In this document: positions 25,464 to 33,863 of the stretch, piece by piece
Layout: the number at the start of each line of letters is the position of its first letter
Position numbering within the stretch: position 1 is the stretch's first letter
Notes under the pieces: generated by a model
Seen by the model: only the letters and a program-made list of their open reading frames with translations
Told to the model about the DNA's origin: nothing
The model's database searches: none
Program-made: the position numbers and the translations under genes
NCBI RefSeq assembly: GCF_900155685.1
Contig: NZ_LT732548.1
Location: forward strand, 2,284,573 to 2,318,913
Reading direction: 5' to 3'
Source of the DNA: Paenibacillus bouchesdurhonensis
Lineage (GTDB): Bacteria > Bacillota > Bacilli > Paenibacillales > Paenibacillaceae
Length of the DNA: 34,341 nt

Positions 25464-26234
25464 ATGAGAATGGTGTATGTAAGTGATGTCGGGCGTGTTC
25501 GCCCTGTAAATGAGGATAGCGCTAGGGTATCCTGCTTAGAACAAGGCTATACGTTAGGTATCGTCGCCGATGGCATGGGCGGTCACCAGGCTGGGGATAT
25601 GGCCAGTCAATTGGCGGTGGAGACGATAACTCAGGATATCGATACACTGGCCCCGGGCCTATCTGTACAGGCATGCGGCGAAGCGTTGAAAAATGCGATT
25701 TTACATGCCAATGAAGTTATTTTCCGCAAAGCATCGGAGCATGATGAATACCACAACATGGGGACGACCGTCGTCGCTGTGCTTCTTAGCGGTCAGGAAG
25801 GAGTCGTCGGACATATTGGCGACAGCCGGGCGTATCAGTACCGGCAGAACGATCTAGTCTTGCTGACGGAAGATCATTCGCTAGTTAATGAGCTTGTCAA
25901 GAACAAGCAGATCAGCGAAGAGGAAGCCAGCGTGCATCCGCGGCGCAACGTGCTGACAAGAGCGCTAGGGACGGATTCAAAAGTGGCGGTCGATTTGGAC
26001 CATATCATTCTTGAAGCCGGGGATATTTTGCTGCTCTGCAGCGACGGACTCAGTAACTATGTATCAACGGAACAAATGACCCTTACGCTGGGATTGAACG
26101 ATCTCTCCTTAGAGGATCGGGCTAACCGCCTGCTTCAGCTTGCCTTGAACGCAGGAGGCGACGATAATATTACCGTCGCCCTGCTTGAACATCAAGAAGA
26201 AGCTGGGTCAAGCATAAAGGAGTGGAATTCATGA
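25464..26234 (+). CDS. prpC: PP2C-family Ser/Thr protein phosphatase PrpC (Stp)
   Basis: A 256-residue Mn2+/Mg2+-dependent phosphatase that reverses phosphorylation by PrkC. Metal-binding motifs are RPVNEDS (17-23), DGMGGH (36-41), GDSRAY (about 117-122), SDGLSN (about 194-199) and GGDDNITV (about 233-240). AGGTGA, part of the rlmN stop, serves as ribosome binding site. Its stop overlaps the prkC start by ATGA, so kinase and phosphatase are made together. Confidence 0.96.
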   Translation: MRMVYVSDVGRVRPVNEDSARVSCLEQGYTLGIVADGMGGHQAGDMASQLAVETITQDIDTLAPGLSVQACGEALKNAILHANEVIFRKASEHDEYHNMGTTVVAVLLSGQEGVVGHIGDSRAYQYRQNDLVLLTEDHSLVNELVKNKQISEEEASVHPRRNVLTRALGTDSKVAVDLDHIILEAGDILLLCSDGLSNYVSTEQMTLTLGLNDLSLEDRANRLLQLALNAGGDDNITVALLEHQEEAGSSIKEWNS

Positions 26235-28399
26235 TCGGACACGAATTGGGCGGTCGTTATCAAATTATCGAGCGAATTGGCGGCGGGGGAATGGCGCTGG
26301 TCTATAGAGCGCATGACATTCTTCTCAATCGCAATGTAGCGATTAAGGTGCTGCGCCAACAATTTGTGAACGACGAGGAATTTATACGCCGATTTCGGCG
26401 GGAAGCGCAGTCTGCTGCGTCTTTATCGCATCCCAACGTAGTAAGCGTCTATGATGTAGGACAGGAAGATGATATTCATTATATTGTCATGGAATATGTG
26501 GAAGGCCAGAATCTGAATGAAATCATCAAGGAGCGTGCACCACTGCAGGTTGACGAGGCCATTCGCATTGCGTCGCAAATCGCTGATGCGCTGGATCATG
26601 CCCATCATAATCAGATCATTCATCGTGATATTAAACCTCATAACATATTAATCGGCCGGAATGGCCGGGTAAAAGTAACCGATTTTGGCATTGCCCGTGC
26701 GGTCACCTCTACTACGATTACGCAGACCGGCTCCGTCGTAGGCTCGGTGCATTATTTTTCGCCGGAGCATGCGAAAGGAGTAGCTACAGGGGAGAAATCA
26801 GATTTATACTCGCTGGGTATCGTGCTGTACCAAATGCTGACGGGACGCCTTCCGTTTCTCGGAGAAAGTCCGATCAGCGTTGCATTGAAGCATCTGCAGG
26901 AGCATTTTGAGGAGCCCCGTTCGGTCAATCCCATGATCCCGCAGAGCGTTGAGAATATTATTCTAAAATCAATGCGCAAAAATCCGGGGGAACGCTATCA
27001 ATCCGCCCAGGAAATGCTGCTGGATTTGGAGACATGTCTGCTGCCTGAACGCCGGACAGAGTCCAAGCTTTTGTTCACAGACCATGATGATGAGGACAAT
27101 ACTCGGGTCGTGCCGGCGATTAAGCCTCAAATGATCTCGAACGCAAGAAGCGGCTCCAAGCTAACCAGAGATTCGCAAGCAGACGAAGACAGGGATGAGG
27201 GGAGGAAGGGCACGAGCTTCTGGTCTAAGCCTGTACTTTGGGTAAGTCTGACCGTATTCCTGCTTCTAGCGATGGCGGGAGTCGTATGGTATGTAAACAA
27301 AACCTTCACTGTACCTGACGTCACGGTTCCGAGCGTTATAAATATGAATGAAGCGGATGCCGCCAAAACGCTGCAGGAACAAGGCTTGGAGGTCGGGGAC
27401 GTAAAACAGTTGTACAAAGAAGGCTTCGATGAAGGAATCGTTTATGAACAAAGCAGGCCGGAAGGTGCGGTAGTCAAAGAAGGGGCAATTATAGATTTGA
27501 CGGTAAGTACAGCCAAGCCGCTTGAGAAAATGCGGTCATTCAGCGGCATGACTTACCAGGAAGCGGAAGCTCAGCTCGTCCAGGCCGGAGTGGATAAGGA
27601 TCGGATCACTCAGGCAGAAGAATTCAGTAACGAGGAAGAGGTTGGCAAGGTAATCGGGCAAAGCCCAGATGCAGGCACGGAATATGATCCGGCATCCGTA
27701 AGCATCGTGCTTAAAGTTGGCAAGGGTCCCAAGGAATTCAGTATGCCGACTCTAATAGGATTGAAACAGGAGGAAGCGGAAGCTAAAATCAAGGAGCTTG
27801 GCCTGAAGCTAGCCAAGGACGGCATCAAAACGGAGCCAAGCTTTGAAAGCGAAGCGGGCGAAGTCATCAACCAATGGCCGTTTGCGCCGAACAGTCTGGC
27901 TACGCCGGGAACCGAAATGGTGCTGACGGTAAGCTCCGGCTATCCGCCAGAGGCTATTAAGTATACGTTTGAAGTGCCGGCGGCCCCTGTTGAAGAGGGC
28001 AAGAACAGCAAAATTCGGATCGTTTACGGAGATGCTCGCGGCGATAATAAAGAATGGGGTACGAAAACGATCAATACGACCCAGACATTCTCCGTAGACT
28101 TGGTCTTGGCACCTAATAAAAATGGTGCAGTCTCTGTTATCCGGGATGGCGAGCTGTTCGATACCTATCTGGTCTCGTATATCGACGCCAAGCAGGGAAC
28201 GGTTCCGGTTCCTCAGCTACCGGGCAGCCAATACGACGAAAATTCTTATAATGATTGGGAAGAGGAAGAGATAGAGAACCCGGAGACGGGGCGGGTCGAC
28301 CAAGGAGCCGTGGCCCAGGCCGTTAAGGACAATAAAAACAATAGCGGCAAAGGAAATGGAAAGGGCAAAGGAAATAAGGGACGAAACAGCAATAACTAG
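26231..28399 (+). CDS. prkC: PASTA-domain Ser/Thr protein kinase PrkC
   Basis: A 722-residue membrane kinase that senses peptidoglycan fragments and governs growth and spore germination. The cytoplasmic kinase domain (1-270) has the glycine loop RIGGGGMALVY, Lys39, HRDIKPHN with Asp133, DFG with Asp151 and a Thr/Ser-rich activation loop. A charged juxtamembrane linker leads to a transmembrane helix (about 335-356). Three PASTA repeats follow (about 360-425, 428-497, 501-573), then an Ig-like-looking domain (574-650). The last 56 residues are an acidic patch (DWEEEEIEN) followed by a Lys/Gly/Asn tail; B. subtilis PrkC is about 648 residues. The ATG at 26231 follows AAAGGAG (26216-26222); GTG 26222 overlaps that site. 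Confidence 0.96.
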   Translation: MIGHELGGRYQIIERIGGGGMALVYRAHDILLNRNVAIKVLRQQFVNDEEFIRRFRREAQSAASLSHPNVVSVYDVGQEDDIHYIVMEYVEGQNLNEIIKERAPLQVDEAIRIASQIADALDHAHHNQIIHRDIKPHNILIGRNGRVKVTDFGIARAVTSTTITQTGSVVGSVHYFSPEHAKGVATGEKSDLYSLGIVLYQMLTGRLPFLGESPISVALKHLQEHFEEPRSVNPMIPQSVENIILKSMRKNPGERYQSAQEMLLDLETCLLPERRTESKLLFTDHDDEDNTRVVPAIKPQMISNARSGSKLTRDSQADEDRDEGRKGTSFWSKPVLWVSLTVFLLLAMAGVVWYVNKTFTVPDVTVPSVINMNEADAAKTLQEQGLEVGDVKQLYKEGFDEGIVYEQSRPEGAVVKEGAIIDLTVSTAKPLEKMRSFSGMTYQEAEAQLVQAGVDKDRITQAEEFSNEEEVGKVIGQSPDAGTEYDPASVSIVLKVGKGPKEFSMPTLIGLKQEEAEAKIKELGLKLAKDGIKTEPSFESEAGEVINQWPFAPNSLATPGTEMVLTVSSGYPPEAIKYTFEVPAAPVEEGKNSKIRIVYGDARGDNKEWGTKTINTTQTFSVDLVLAPNKNGAVSVIRDGELFDTYLVSYIDAKQGTVPVPQLPGSQYDENSYNDWEEEEIENPETGRVDQGAVAQAVKDNKNNSGKGNGKGKGNKGRNSNN

Positions 28400-28436
28400 G
28401 CTTAGATAGAAAGACAATGAAAGTGAGGCCGGCAGT

Positions 28437-29345
28437 ATGCCTGAAGGTTTAATTGTTAAGGCATTAAGCGGATATTACTATGTGAAGCCCCAAGCCTCGG
28501 CAGAGGAGAATATTCTCCAATGCCGGGGCCGCGGCATTTTCAAGAAGAAAGGGATTACTCCCCTTGTAGGCGACCGGGTTCTATATACACCGACCGAGAA
28601 TGGGGAAGGCACGGTGGATGAGATATTGCCTCGAGACACAGAGCTAATCCGTCCGCCGATTGCTAATGCTAGTCATGCGGTACTGCTCTTCTCGGTGAAG
28701 GAGCCGGATTTGAACCTGCAGCTGCTTGACAAGTTTCTTGTACATATCGAGCATGCAGGACTTCGTCCGCTTATTTGTCTGACGAAGGAAGATTTGCTGG
28801 ATGAGGATGCAAACGAAAAGGATCGCGATTTAACGACTCAAGTGGGCGAGCTGTATGAGAAGGTAGGCTATGAGGTTATCGTAACGAGTTCCTTGACCGG
28901 AACTGGAACGGATGAGGTGAAGGAGCGGCTGGCTGGAAAAATCAGCGTGTTTGCTGGGCAATCCGGGGTAGGCAAATCATCCTTGCTAAATGCGATGCTT
29001 CCGGGATTATCTCTAGAGACGAGTGAAATCAGCTTGAAGCTGGGCCGCGGCCGCCACACTACACGCCATGTTGAGTTAATCGAGCTTGAAAATGGGGGGT
29101 ACGTCGCGGATACTCCCGGTTTCAGCCAGCTGGATTTCCTGGAGCTGGGCGTGGAAGAGCTCTCATCATGTTTTATTGAGTTCGACGATTATGCGGAGCG
29201 ATGTAAATTCAGGGGCTGCAGCCATTTGCACGAACCGGGATGCCGGGTCAGAGAAGCGGTAGAGGCAGGCGATATTATCGACAGCCGCTACAAGCATTAC
29301 ATGCAATTCTATGAGGAAATGAAAGATAAAAAACGGAGGTACTAA
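28437..29345 (+). CDS. rsgA: ribosome small-subunit assembly GTPase RsgA (CpgA)
   Basis: A 302-residue circularly permuted GTPase that checks maturation of the 30S subunit. An N-terminal OB fold (1-75) is followed by G4 TKED (116-119), G1 GQSGVGKS (174-181), the G2 threonine in GRHTTR (about 205-210) and G3 DTPG (225-228). A C-terminal zinc site has Cys256, Cys261, His263 and Cys269. TGAGG at 28423-28427 precedes the ATG. It is 37 bases past prkC; in B. subtilis its product is a PrkC substrate, so the grouping makes sense. Confidence 0.96.
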   Translation: MPEGLIVKALSGYYYVKPQASAEENILQCRGRGIFKKKGITPLVGDRVLYTPTENGEGTVDEILPRDTELIRPPIANASHAVLLFSVKEPDLNLQLLDKFLVHIEHAGLRPLICLTKEDLLDEDANEKDRDLTTQVGELYEKVGYEVIVTSSLTGTGTDEVKERLAGKISVFAGQSGVGKSSLLNAMLPGLSLETSEISLKLGRGRHTTRHVELIELENGGYVADTPGFSQLDFLELGVEELSSCFIEFDDYAERCKFRGCSHLHEPGCRVREAVEAGDIIDSRYKHYMQFYEEMKDKKRRY

Positions 29346-29349
29346 CTTC

Positions 29350-30012
29350 ATGACGAAAATCAACATAGCACCGTCTATTTTGTCTGCTGATTTTGGGAAA
29401 TTGGCTCAAGAAGTCGCTGATGTAGAGCGAAGCGGCGCTGACTGGCTTCATGTCGACGTAATGGACGGACATTTTGTACCCAATATAACGTTCGGGCCGC
29501 TCGTGCTGGAAGCTGTAGCTCCTCATACGAAGCTGCTGCTGGACGTACACTTGATGATCGAGCACCCGGAGCGGTATATCGCGGCATTCGCTAAGGCTGG
29601 AGCGAACTTGATTACGGTTCACGCGGAAGCCTGCGTACATTTGCACAGCGTCATCCAGCAAATTAAGAGCTTGGGGGTTAAAGCGGGCGTCGCGATTAAT
29701 CCGGCTACGCCGGCACTGGCAGTTCGCGAAGTTATCGAGGATCTCGATCTTGTTCTCGTGATGACGGTGAATCCAGGGTTCGGGGGACAAGCATTTATAC
29801 CGGGGACGCTTCGTAAAATATCACAAATCGCCGAGTGGAGAGAAGAGCTGGGATTGACGGGGCTGCATATTGAAGTCGACGGAGGAATTACCGCCGCTAC
29901 CGCTCCGCTTGTTGTCGAGGCGGGGGCAGACGTGCTTGGAGCCGGGAGTGCCGTATTCGGCCGAGAGGATCGGGCTGCCGCGATAGCGGAAATCCGTGAT
30001 AGCGTAAAGTGA
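29350..30012 (+). CDS. rpe: ribulose-phosphate 3-epimerase
   Basis: A 220-residue TIM-barrel enzyme of the pentose phosphate pathway, interconverting ribulose 5-phosphate and xylulose 5-phosphate. Motifs: IAPSILSADF (6-15), WLHVDVMDGHFVPN with metal-binding His and catalytic Asp, LDVHLMI, MTVNPGFGGQ and IEVDGGI. ACGGAGGT just before the start lies in the end of rsgA, with only four bases between the genes. A strong terminator follows. The thiN gene that comes next in B. subtilis is absent. Confidence 0.97.
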   Translation: MTKINIAPSILSADFGKLAQEVADVERSGADWLHVDVMDGHFVPNITFGPLVLEAVAPHTKLLLDVHLMIEHPERYIAAFAKAGANLITVHAEACVHLHSVIQQIKSLGVKAGVAINPATPALAVREVIEDLDLVLVMTVNPGFGGQAFIPGTLRKISQIAEWREELGLTGLHIEVDGGITAATAPLVVEAGADVLGAGSAVFGREDRAAAIAEIRDSVK

Positions 30013-30043
30013 AGTGTTTCTAGCGAATCATCTTCTTAGGTTG

Positions 30044-30072
30044 GTATAGGGATGGGCTGTTTCGCATACAAT
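30044..30072 (+). promoter_or_regulatory. possible sigma-E (sporulation) promoter for spoVM
   Basis: CATACAAT (30065-30072) fits the sigma-E -10 consensus fully; GTATAG (30044-30049) with an ATA core lies about 14-15 bases upstream as a weak -35. Transcription would start near 30079, within the left arm of the rpe terminator, so that hairpin would be incomplete in this transcript. Confidence 0.4.
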
Positions 30073-30073
30073 G

Positions 30074-30110
30074 GGTTACATGAGCAGGGTTCTCATGTAG
30101 CCTTTTTTTT
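30074..30110 (+). terminator. intrinsic terminator after rpe
   Basis: An 11-bp stem (GGTTACATGAG at 30074-30084 with CTCATGTAGCC at 30092-30102, one G-T pair) is followed by eight T residues (30103-30110). Confidence 0.92.
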
Positions 30111-30187
30111 GTGTCCTCAATACACGGGAAGCAGACTTGGAACATAGACTATAGGTGAAGGCATGAGAATGATGGGGAGGGTGAAGG

Positions 30188-30268
30188 ATGAAATTTTATA
30201 CATTCAAGCTGCCTAAATTTTTGGGTGGATTCGTCAAAGCGGTATTGAACACGTTTCAGAAAAATTAG
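30188..30268 (+). CDS. spoVM: stage V sporulation protein M (26 residues)
   Basis: A 26-codon gene whose product begins MKFYTFKLPKFLGGFV and ends FQKN. This is nearly the B. subtilis SpoVM sequence I remember (MKFYTIKLPKFLGGIV at the start, also 26 residues). SpoVM is an amphipathic helix that recognises the convex forespore membrane and recruits SpoIVA to build the spore coat. The conserved prolines and Gly-Gly are kept. GGGGAGG (30174-30180) lies seven bases before the ATG. It stands alone between two terminators, which fits sporulation-specific control, and it shows that the organism forms endospores. Confidence 0.95.
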   Translation: MKFYTFKLPKFLGGFVKAVLNTFQKN

Positions 30269-30282
30269 GGGGAAGGAGCCAG

Positions 30283-30304
30283 GCCGCGTTTAGCGGCAGT
30301 TTTT
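30283..30304 (+). terminator. intrinsic terminator after spoVM
   Basis: GCCGC (30283-30287), loop GTTTA, GCGGC (30293-30297), then a T-run at 30300-30304. Confidence 0.75.
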
Positions 30305-30309
30305 CTTGC

Positions 30310-30356
30310 GATTATAGAATGACCAGCTGCGCTGAGGACTTATTAATTCTATAATC
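30310..30356. repeat. perfect 11-bp inverted repeat between spoVM and rpmB
   Basis: GATTATAGAAT (30310-30320) and ATTCTATAATC (30346-30356) are exact complements around a 25-base spacer, which itself holds CAGC-TGC-GCTG. Each arm contains TATAAT reading outward, but no -35 lies at the right distance, and there is no T-tract. Confidence 0.75.
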
Positions 30357-30361
30357 CATAA

Positions 30362-30392
30362 AAAAAGCACCTCGAATGACAAGGTGCTTTTT
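30362..30392 (-). terminator. intrinsic terminator of rpmB
   Basis: AAAAAGCACCT (30362-30372) pairs with AGGTGCTTTTT (30382-30392). Read on the minus strand it follows the rpmB stop by 22 bases and ends in a T-run. Confidence 0.92.
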
Positions 30393-30414
30393 GTTTATAT
30401 ACTTATTACAACCC

Positions 30415-30603
30415 TTACGCGCGGGTTACTTTACCGGATTTCAAAGCCCGGGTGCTAACGTATACGCGTTTCGGTTTACCGTCTACAAGAATACGGACTT
30501 TTTGTACGTTCACGCCCCAAGTACGCTTATTGTGATTGTTTGCGTGGGATACATTGTTTCCCGTGCTTGGGCTCTTGCCTGTCACATAACATTTGCGAGA
30601 CAT
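30415..30603 (-). CDS. rpmB: 50S ribosomal protein L28
   Basis: A 62-residue L28: [20 protein letters not shown], then [16 protein letters not shown] and a basic C-terminus [11 protein letters not shown]. One cysteine (Cys5) is present, but not the multi-cysteine zinc set of some L28 forms. Minus-strand AGGAGGTG before the start codon is a perfect ribosome binding site. It is transcribed against spoVM and away from yloU, as in B. subtilis, and has its own promoter and terminator. Confidence 0.97.
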   Translation of the reverse strand: MSRKCYVTGKSPSTGNNVSHANNHNKRTWGVNVQKVRILVDGKPKRVYVSTRALKSGKVTRA

Positions 30604-30648
30604 TCATTACACCTCCTAATAACAACCTCTTAAAAACAACACTTATCT

Positions 30649-30678
30649 ATAATATCACAGTGAAAAAAGCGGCGTCAA
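30649..30678 (-). promoter_or_regulatory. sigma-A promoter of rpmB
   Basis: On the minus strand TTGACG (30678-30673), 18 bases, TATTAT (30654-30649); five of six matches in each box. It is about 46 bases upstream of the L28 start. The rest of the 191-base gap up to yloU must hold that gene's promoter; TACAAT (30745-30750) is the best -10 candidate but has a poor -35. Confidence 0.7.
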
Positions 30679-30794
30679 CCAGTGACTTAACTTTATTTCT
30701 AGCTTCATTGCTCTTCTTTTATTTATTTCTCTTTCTTCTTATAGTACAATGTTGATTAGTCCATAATAATTTTAGGGAAGGAGCAGATGCGGAC

Positions 30795-31154
30795 GTGGCT
30801 ATTGAATTAAATACGAAGTATGGAACAATCCACATTTCCGATGAAGCAATAGCGGTAATCGCCGGATCGGCCGCGATGGAATGTTATGGATTGGTGGGCA
30901 TGGCAAGTCGCAAACAATTCAAGGACGGCTTCGCCGAATTGATTGGGCGAGAGAACCTAGCCCGTGGTGTGGAAGTGAACCTGGAGAATAATCAATTGTC
31001 GATTCATCTTTATATTATAGTAAGCTATGGCACGAAAATTTCCGAGGTCGCACACAACATACAACAAAAAGTGAAATATGTATTAACCGAAGTCGTTGGA
31101 CTTGAAGTTGCGTATGTCAACATCTCGGTTCAAGGCGTACGTGTATCAAGCTAG
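30795..31154 (+). CDS. yloU: Asp23/Gls24 family protein (YloU, DUF322)
   Basis: A 119-residue Asp23-family protein. The core VIAGSAAMECYGLVGMAS, then LHLYIIVSYGTKISEVAHN-type residues and the C-terminal VNISVQGVRV match YloU. Members are cytoplasmic, often linked to envelope stress; this one commonly precedes the fatty acid kinase gene. The start is GTG at 30795, fixed by the family N-terminus MAIELNTKYG and by AAGGAG at 30778-30783 (spacing 11). It lies 15 bases before the kinase gene. Confidence 0.94.
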   Translation: MAIELNTKYGTIHISDEAIAVIAGSAAMECYGLVGMASRKQFKDGFAELIGRENLARGVEVNLENNQLSIHLYIIVSYGTKISEVAHNIQQKVKYVLTEVVGLEVAYVNISVQGVRVSS

Positions 31155-31169
31155 GAAGGGGAATTTTCA

Positions 31170-32936
31170 TTGAGTAAGCGTTCTCTGAATGGAACAGATT
31201 TTACCGCCATGGTACTGGCCGGGGCGGAGAGGCTTCACCAGCATGCCGAGCATGTCAACTCTCTGAACGTGTTTCCGGTTCCCGATGGAGACACCGGAAC
31301 GAACATGAATTTGACGATGACTGCAGGCGTGACGGAGTTGAAGAACAATGGCACTGGAGGCGTGGGAAGCCGAGCGGGCGTGTTGTCCAAGGGGCTGCTG
31401 ATGGGCGCGCGCGGTAACTCGGGCGTTATCCTGTCTCAGTTATTTCGCGGCTTTGCCCGCTATGCAGCTTCTTATGAGGAACTGAATACGATCCATTTTG
31501 CCGCTGCATTGCAGAGCGGAGTGGACACTGCCTATAAAGCTGTCGTGAAGCCAGTGGAAGGCACGATCCTTACCGTAGCCAAGGAGGCGGCAAAGCATGC
31601 CGTATTCTATGCCCGGCGGACAACGGATATGACAGAGCTGATGACGGAGGTTCTAGTCAAGGCCAAAGAGGCACTCGCTCATACTCCTGAACTATTGCCT
31701 GTTCTAAAGCAGGTCGGTGTCGTGGATTCCGGTGGACAAGGACTAGTATATATTTATGAAGGATTTTTGCAAATACTGACAAACGGAATCATACCAACGG
31801 CAGTACCTGAAGAGGGACAAGCTGTATCCGCTACTCCATCCGTTTCTCCGGTAGCTCGAATAACACCGAATGCTCCGATTTCCGCACAGGCTAGATTGGA
31901 GACGGAGGATATCGAGTTCTTGTACGACATGGAATTCTTCATCAATCGTACGCTTGGTGGGGTTAAAGATACGCCATTTAACGAAGATCAGTTCCGGGAA
32001 GCGCTGTCAAGAAATGGAGATTCTATTATCGTCATTGCTGATGATGAAGTGATTAAGGTACATGTACATTCCAAAGCGCCGGGCGAGGTGCTGGATTTGG
32101 CTCTGCATTATGGCGAGATTACGCAAATTCAAATTTTGAATATGCGTGAACAGCATCGCGACCTGCTTTCAGCGGGAATGGATGCAGCTCCGATGCCCGA
32201 ATTGTTCGCCGATATACCAGCGGAGAGCCTGCGCCAGGCTGAACGTGCCGAGATGCCTGCGGATGAGCTGGCACCTTATGGTTTTATCGCCGTAGCGTCG
32301 GGACAAGGCATCTCCGATATTTTTACGAGCCTAGGCGTCGATATCGTTTTGGCCGGCGGCCAAACGATGAACCCGAGCACAGAGGATTTCGTGAAGGCGA
32401 TCCATTCGATTTCGGCCCAGCATGTGTTTATTCTGCCGAATAATTCGAATATTGTACTTGCCGCTCAGCAAGCGCGTGATCTTCTGGAGGGCGAGCGTGA
32501 GGTTACGGTCATTCCAAGCAAGAGCATCCCGCAGGGAATCGCCGCTGCATTTGCGTTCCAGGAGGAAGAGAGCGCTGAATCGAACAACGATAGCATGATG
32601 AACGCCGTGGAGCATGTGAAGACAGGGCAGGTCACTTATGCGATCCGCGATACAGTATTTGATGATCTGGAGATTACAGCTGGACATTACATCGGTATTG
32701 CCGAATCTAAAATCGTAGCAACGGAAGAAGGGCTGCTGGAGACGAGTCAGGGTCTGCTCTCTAGAATGCTGGAGGGCGGCGATGAGATCGTGACGATTCT
32801 TGTCGGGGAGGAAGCCGCGCCTGAGATGACGAATGCGCTAGTTGCCTGGATCCATGAGACTTATCCGGACGTTGAAGTGGAAACCCACAACGGCGGCCAG
32901 CCGATATATTATTATTTATTCTCTGTAGAGTCTTAG
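31170..32936 (+). CDS. yloV: DAK2-domain fatty acid kinase FakA-like (YloV)
   Basis: A 588-residue protein with an N-terminal DAK2 (DhaL) nucleotide-binding domain, a middle domain and a C-terminal DegV-like domain, the layout of FakA, which phosphorylates exogenous fatty acids held by FakB. The Mg-ATP aspartates are in NVFPVPDGDTGTNM (33-46; Asp39, Asp41), with GARGNSGVILSQLFRG near 80 and VDSGGQG near 190. The start is TTG at 31170, eight bases after GGAAGGGG (31154-31161). B. subtilis YloV is about 553 residues; the extra length is partly in the linker after residue 205 (Ala/Pro/Val-rich). A DegV/FakB gene follows directly. Confidence 0.92.
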   Translation: MSKRSLNGTDFTAMVLAGAERLHQHAEHVNSLNVFPVPDGDTGTNMNLTMTAGVTELKNNGTGGVGSRAGVLSKGLLMGARGNSGVILSQLFRGFARYAASYEELNTIHFAAALQSGVDTAYKAVVKPVEGTILTVAKEAAKHAVFYARRTTDMTELMTEVLVKAKEALAHTPELLPVLKQVGVVDSGGQGLVYIYEGFLQILTNGIIPTAVPEEGQAVSATPSVSPVARITPNAPISAQARLETEDIEFLYDMEFFINRTLGGVKDTPFNEDQFREALSRNGDSIIVIADDEVIKVHVHSKAPGEVLDLALHYGEITQIQILNMREQHRDLLSAGMDAAPMPELFADIPAESLRQAERAEMPADELAPYGFIAVASGQGISDIFTSLGVDIVLAGGQTMNPSTEDFVKAIHSISAQHVFILPNNSNIVLAAQQARDLLEGEREVTVIPSKSIPQGIAAAFAFQEEESAESNNDSMMNAVEHVKTGQVTYAIRDTVFDDLEITAGHYIGIAESKIVATEEGLLETSQGLLSRMLEGGDEIVTILVGEEAAPEMTNALVAWIHETYPDVEVETHNGGQPIYYYLFSVES

Positions 32937-32979
32937 GCCTTGCCTAGGGATGACAGCAGAGTGAAAGGATGGGGGACTC

Positions 32980-33849
32980 ATGAGCCAGGTTGTCATCGTT
33001 GCAGATAGTACGGCCGATGTGCCAAAATCTACGGCAGAGGAATACGGCATTCAAATCGTACCGATGCGTCTCGCGTTCGGCGAGGAATCTTTTCTGGAAG
33101 GGATCGACATCACTGCGGAGGAGTTCTATGATAAACTGACGAAGTCTCGTGAACTGCCGAAGAGCTCCCAGACCTCTCCGTCCCAGTATGCCGAGGTCTA
33201 CCGTAATTTGCTGGAAGCCAATCCAGGCTCGCCGGTCGTATCGATTCATATTTCTTCCGGCATGAGCGGAACGTACCAGTCGGCTCTGCTGGCGAAGACG
33301 ATGCTGGAGGAAGAAGCCGGCAAGGAGCTGGACATTACCGTTATCGACTCCCTTTGCGCTTCTTACGGCTTTGGCCTTCAAGTGGTTGAAGCCGCAAGGC
33401 TGGCTCGGAAGGGAGCTTCCGTTGAAGAGATTAAATCTGAAGTAGAACGGCTTGGCCGCAGCCGTAGACTGTATTTCCTGGTCGATACGCTGGAGTACTT
33501 GCAGAAGGGCGGACGGATTGGCAAGGCGGCGGCTATTCTAGGAACGCTGCTTAACATTAAGCCGATTCTTTCCGTTGATCAGGAGGGCATTATCTACGCA
33601 GTAGACAAAGCGAGAGGCCGCAAGAAGGCGGTATCGCGGGTCATCGAACTGTTCGTGAACGATTTCGGCAATCACAAGGATTTAAATGTTGCGGTTTGTG
33701 ACGGTGTGAATCCGGAGCTTGCGCAGGATTTTGTGGCTTTGCTGTCTCAGCACTTTACACTGCATGAAGTGGTTCGTACGGACATTGGTGCAGTCGTAGG
33801 TTCACATACCGGCCCTGGAGTCGTAGCTATTTTCGTGTGGCCGGCTTGA
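32980..33849 (+). CDS. DegV/FakB-family fatty-acid-binding protein
   Basis: A 289-residue DegV-family protein that carries a fatty acid in a deep pocket and presents it to FakA. Family signatures: VADSTADVP at the start, KSSQTSPSQY (about 61-70), HISSGMSGTYQSA (about 89-101), LQKGGRIGKAAA and SHTGPGVVAIF near the C-terminus. A purine-rich AAAGGATGGGGG precedes the ATG. It lies 43 bases after the kinase gene with no terminator, which supports a kinase-carrier pair. In B. subtilis serine dehydratase genes sit at this position instead. Its fatty acid preference cannot be read from sequence. Confidence 0.93.
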   Translation: MSQVVIVADSTADVPKSTAEEYGIQIVPMRLAFGEESFLEGIDITAEEFYDKLTKSRELPKSSQTSPSQYAEVYRNLLEANPGSPVVSIHISSGMSGTYQSALLAKTMLEEEAGKELDITVIDSLCASYGFGLQVVEAARLARKGASVEEIKSEVERLGRSRRLYFLVDTLEYLQKGGRIGKAAAILGTLLNIKPILSVDQEGIIYAVDKARGRKKAVSRVIELFVNDFGNHKDLNVAVCDGVNPELAQDFVALLSQHFTLHEVVRTDIGAVVGSHTGPGVVAIFVWPA

Positions 33850-33863
33850 AGCGAGGGATTTAA

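Noticed and set aside
30376..30633. 85-residue plus-strand open frame across rpmB
   Set aside because: It is antisense to L28 and covers its terminator region and start site; no coding signal of its own.
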